Source: Gammaproteobacteria bacterium
GTDB taxonomy: Bacteria > Pseudomonadota > Gammaproteobacteria > UBA4575
DNA length: 64,000 nt
Reading direction: 5' to 3'
Assembly: GCA_028279275.1 (NCBI GenBank)
Contig: JANQOB010000002.1
Location: 62,001 to 126,000, forward strand
Below are positions 61,853 to 64,000 of the stretch, one piece after another. The notes under the pieces were generated by a model. It was given only the letters and a program-made list of their open reading frames with translations, was not told where the DNA came from and ran no database searches. Position numbers and translations under genes: made by a program. Position 1 is the stretch's first letter; every line of letters begins with the position of its first letter.

Positions 61853-63415
61853 TTATTTATATCTGTATTGAAGTAGCACCCACATCTTTTTAGTGTCAAC
61901 TCCAAAGTCATCTGCATCATAATCAGCGTATTTAATTGCTCCAAGTAAGCCATTTACTCCAAACATATTTGGTTTACCCCATAAGAAGTTAATCTCATCA
62001 CCATAATCGTCTGGACCAAAATCATCGTCTTCAGCTTCATAATCATGATAGGCTAAAACAATCTTGTTTTTACCAATATAATCGCCGAATAGTCCTAATA
62101 TTTGTAAAGTGACGCTTGTGTCCTCTAGACCACCTACAGGTGTAGCAGATCCGCCAGGTGCTGCAACAAATACATCGGCCCATCCATTGAAAGCATGTAC
62201 AGTTGCCAATGGTGTTTGTACAGCATTTACACCGTTGCCCTCTAAGACTTCACGACCCACTCTAATTTGATATGTAGGTTCACCAACTGGTAAAAATCCA
62301 ATGTTATCAACCCGAGTTCCTCCCCATTGAAGACCAAGCTCTATGTTGAAGTAGTCGTTATCATCAAAATCTGCAACTTCTGCACCAGTAACGGGGCTTT
62401 CGCCTGCATCATCAGTTGGATCCTGATTGGCCCACTCAAATTCAGTCTGAAGATCAAATGAGTCTCCAATTTCATGTCGACCCACAAAACGTAATCCTAA
62501 TGTATCTGAATCAAATACATTGCCAGTTATAAAAGGAGGGGCGATGCCATTACCTTCTGGAAAGGGTGTTCTAGGATTGTCATTAAAGTCGAGTAAATAG
62601 CCATAAGCAGTTAATTTGCCAAATTCAGGGAATGTATAAGTAAGGTTGATTAAATGGCCATCATCAAATTTCCATTCATTAAAGATAGAATTTTCGCCGA
62701 ATAAACGCTTTACTTTTTTAACGTATGAATAAGAAATGCCAAGATTTTTGATAGAGCTGTTATCAAACCTAAAGGCATTCATAGAAACATTGTTATTTCT
62801 CCAAATCACATCACCCACCCAGCGGTGATTATCGTAAATAATCGTTTGACGTCCTAGTTTAAACGACGTATTACCATCACAGAATCCGGGAGTGTTTGGG
62901 CAACTGCCTGAACCACTGCGCCAACCAATATAAGCTTCATTCACTTCACCAAAATCATTATCAGGAATGATGGCATGTCCTTCAGCTGCTCTATTTCCCG
63001 CAATTGGATTTGGGCCAGGGCCAAGTGGTGGAATTCGGAAATCATCATCAAGGTTGAGTGAGTTGTCATTCCAGTTCTTTGCTGCTTCTAATTCTAGGCG
63101 TCCATAGAATCCATGATAACGGGCAGTAGTAAAACCGAACTGGATTCTTGTACTAATTAGATCTGCATTATCAGCATCAGCTACAAAAGAGGTATCCGGC
63201 TGATCTTCTTCTACATCTTCCCAACGAGTTCTGATCCAAAAGTCTTCACCACCTTCGGTAAACATGGCACCTAAACTTCCTACTTCAGGATAAAGTTTAT
63301 TGTGCGGCGTAAAATGTGCATTGGGGACATCAGGGAAACCTACGGCTCCCACACTTTGTGCCAGTAAGAATGTAACTACTGCTGTGAGCAGTGAGAGTGG
63401 TTTTAAATAGACCAT
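61853..63415 (-). CDS. Outer-membrane beta-barrel porin, alginate-export-type
   Basis: The frame opens at 63472, but the ATG at 63415 is chosen: GGGAGGAG lies about 9 bases before it, and it gives a normal signal peptide (MVYLKPLSLLTAVVTFLLAQ to VGA). The mature part of about 490 residues is rich in Asp, Asn, Gly and aromatics with beta-strand periodicity (YHGFYGRLELEAAK, TSFKLGRQTIIYDN, ISYSYVKKVKR), and it ends in an aromatic (LLQYRYK). It resembles alginate-export-type porins. No special ligand is shown; diffusion of a small anion or sugar is likely. Confidence 0.8.
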   Translation of the reverse strand: MVYLKPLSLLTAVVTFLLAQSVGAVGFPDVPNAHFTPHNKLYPEVGSLGAMFTEGGEDFWIRTRWEDVEEDQPDTSFVADADNADLISTRIQFGFTTARYHGFYGRLELEAAKNWNDNSLNLDDDFRIPPLGPGPNPIAGNRAAEGHAIIPDNDFGEVNEAYIGWRSGSGSCPNTPGFCDGNTSFKLGRQTIIYDNHRWVGDVIWRNNNVSMNAFRFDNSSIKNLGISYSYVKKVKRLFGENSIFNEWKFDDGHLINLTYTFPEFGKLTAYGYLLDFNDNPRTPFPEGNGIAPPFITGNVFDSDTLGLRFVGRHEIGDSFDLQTEFEWANQDPTDDAGESPVTGAEVADFDDNDYFNIELGLQWGGTRVDNIGFLPVGEPTYQIRVGREVLEGNGVNAVQTPLATVHAFNGWADVFVAAPGGSATPVGGLEDTSVTLQILGLFGDYIGKNKIVLAYHDYEAEDDDFGPDDYGDEINFLWGKPNMFGVNGLLGAIKYADYDADDFGVDTKKMWVLLQYRYK

Positions 63416-64000
63416 GATAGCTTGCTCCTCCCTTGAAAGAATTAGACCGGTTTCGTTAGGCATTCCGGTCAAGCAACTAAGTTAACCTTAGTTTTATATT
63501 TCTTATATGCAAATTTTATAGGCTCTTAACACCTACTCATTAGCAATATAAAAGAATGGTCGTCTAGCTTCCAAGACTTTGTAGCTATTGAATCTATAGG
63601 TAAATGTTATGGGAAATCGAAAGTTTATGAAATTTCATTGTCAGTAAATCAAAATTAAGAGCTATTTGGTCAGAGATACCTTGAAAGGCTCATATTATCA
63701 ATAGCTTGAATAACCTTTTTCTAAAAATTTCTGCATGTTGAAGCCAATTGATGCGTTCGACAGTGAACTTGAGCATGAAAATGTATCATCCTGTGATATT
63801 CCACATATGTTTCAGGGTTATATGCGATACATTCTAAATTAAATTTGCTGTAGCTTTTGCTGGTCTTGGTTTTTTGTCGTGCAAGTATATTCTCATCCGT
63901 TATTTTTAATATTTATCTTAAGCAAATCATTTGTCACTGTAATTCAATTTCATTTTCTATCAGTTCTTGTTTAAGTGTCGTTAAATTTTTATCTAGCAAC
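63416..64000. other. Right-end intergenic region
   Basis: The promoter of the porin gene should lie at the left of this 585-base stretch. The middle is AT-rich without recognisable features. At the far right a minus-strand reading frame may enter (see the partial CDS at 63935). Confidence 0.4.
63935..63999 (-). CDS. Possible C-terminal end of a gene entering from the right edge
   Basis: On the minus strand one frame is open from the window edge to a TGA at 63935-63937, giving 21 codons: LLDKNLTTLKQELIENEIEL and a final Gln. The regular charged and hydrophobic spacing looks like a real helical C-terminus. It is too short to identify and could be chance. Confidence 0.3.

Noticed and set aside
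1..64000. CRISPR array, prophage or insertion sequence
   Set aside because: No regularly spaced repeats with unique spacers, and no transposase, integrase or phage structural gene is seen.

Overview
The window is AT-rich DNA from a Gram-negative bacterium, most likely a free-living (probably aquatic) gammaproteobacterium. The evidence is an E. coli-type PyrC, two TonB-dependent outer-membrane receptors with ExbB/ExbD/TonB, a NosP/NahK-type FIST protein and histidine kinase pair, and the short palindromic repeats common in marine gammaproteobacteria. I cannot name the genus. There is no phage, transposase, integrase or CRISPR array.

Layout. 1-6.4 kb: accessory-looking genes (a truncated unknown, an OGG-like HhH glycosylase, a small DMT transporter, a TusA-like protein without its cysteine, a CbbR-like LysR regulator, pyrC and a small unknown), several of them bracketed by copies of one short hairpin repeat. 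6.7-29.8 kb: a catabolic block. It holds a flavin monooxygenase, a NosP-like FIST protein, a hybrid kinase, a LuxR response regulator, OsmC, a thiolase-like protein with its DUF35 partner, an aldehyde dehydrogenase, a branched-chain-type ABC importer, a two-subunit GMC dehydrogenase, ETF, a DgcB-like Fe-S protein, an acetoacetyl-CoA-synthetase-like ligase and a LysE exporter. The genes read as import of an organic compound, oxidation of alcohol to aldehyde to acid, CoA activation and electron delivery through ETF to the membrane. The substrate is unknown. 30-34.3 kb: more repeat-bracketed small genes, tRNA-Ser(GGA) and a run of small unknowns. The tRNA 3' end and its flank are duplicated at 1.9 kb.

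34.3-50.9 kb: metal acquisition. A perfect 28-bp palindrome with a Zur-like core precedes a CWC protein, a conserved unknown, a BtuB-like receptor, a BtuFCD-like ABC importer, a TonB and another conserved unknown. A second, longer palindrome with the same 17-bp core precedes an orphan CbtB. This is followed by a siderophore-type receptor, a PepSY protein, ExbB-ExbD-ExbD-TonB, and convergent CbtB-CbtA. The two palindromes also share a duplicated upstream block of about 270 bp.

51-60.4 kb: thiocyanate and cyanate use. Cyanase and a LysR regulator lie divergent to a three-subunit cobalt-type thiocyanate hydrolase (scnB-scnA-scnC), its P15K-like activator, a DsrE-like protein, an NrtA/SsuB-type ABC importer and a third CbtB. 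Thiocyanate would be hydrolysed to carbonyl sulfide and ammonia, and cyanate to ammonia and CO2. The cobalt genes in and beside this island suggest cobalt supply is tied to the enzyme. 60.4-63.4 kb: a periplasmic unknown and a large outer-membrane porin. The last 0.5 kb has no clear gene except perhaps the tail of one entering from the right edge.
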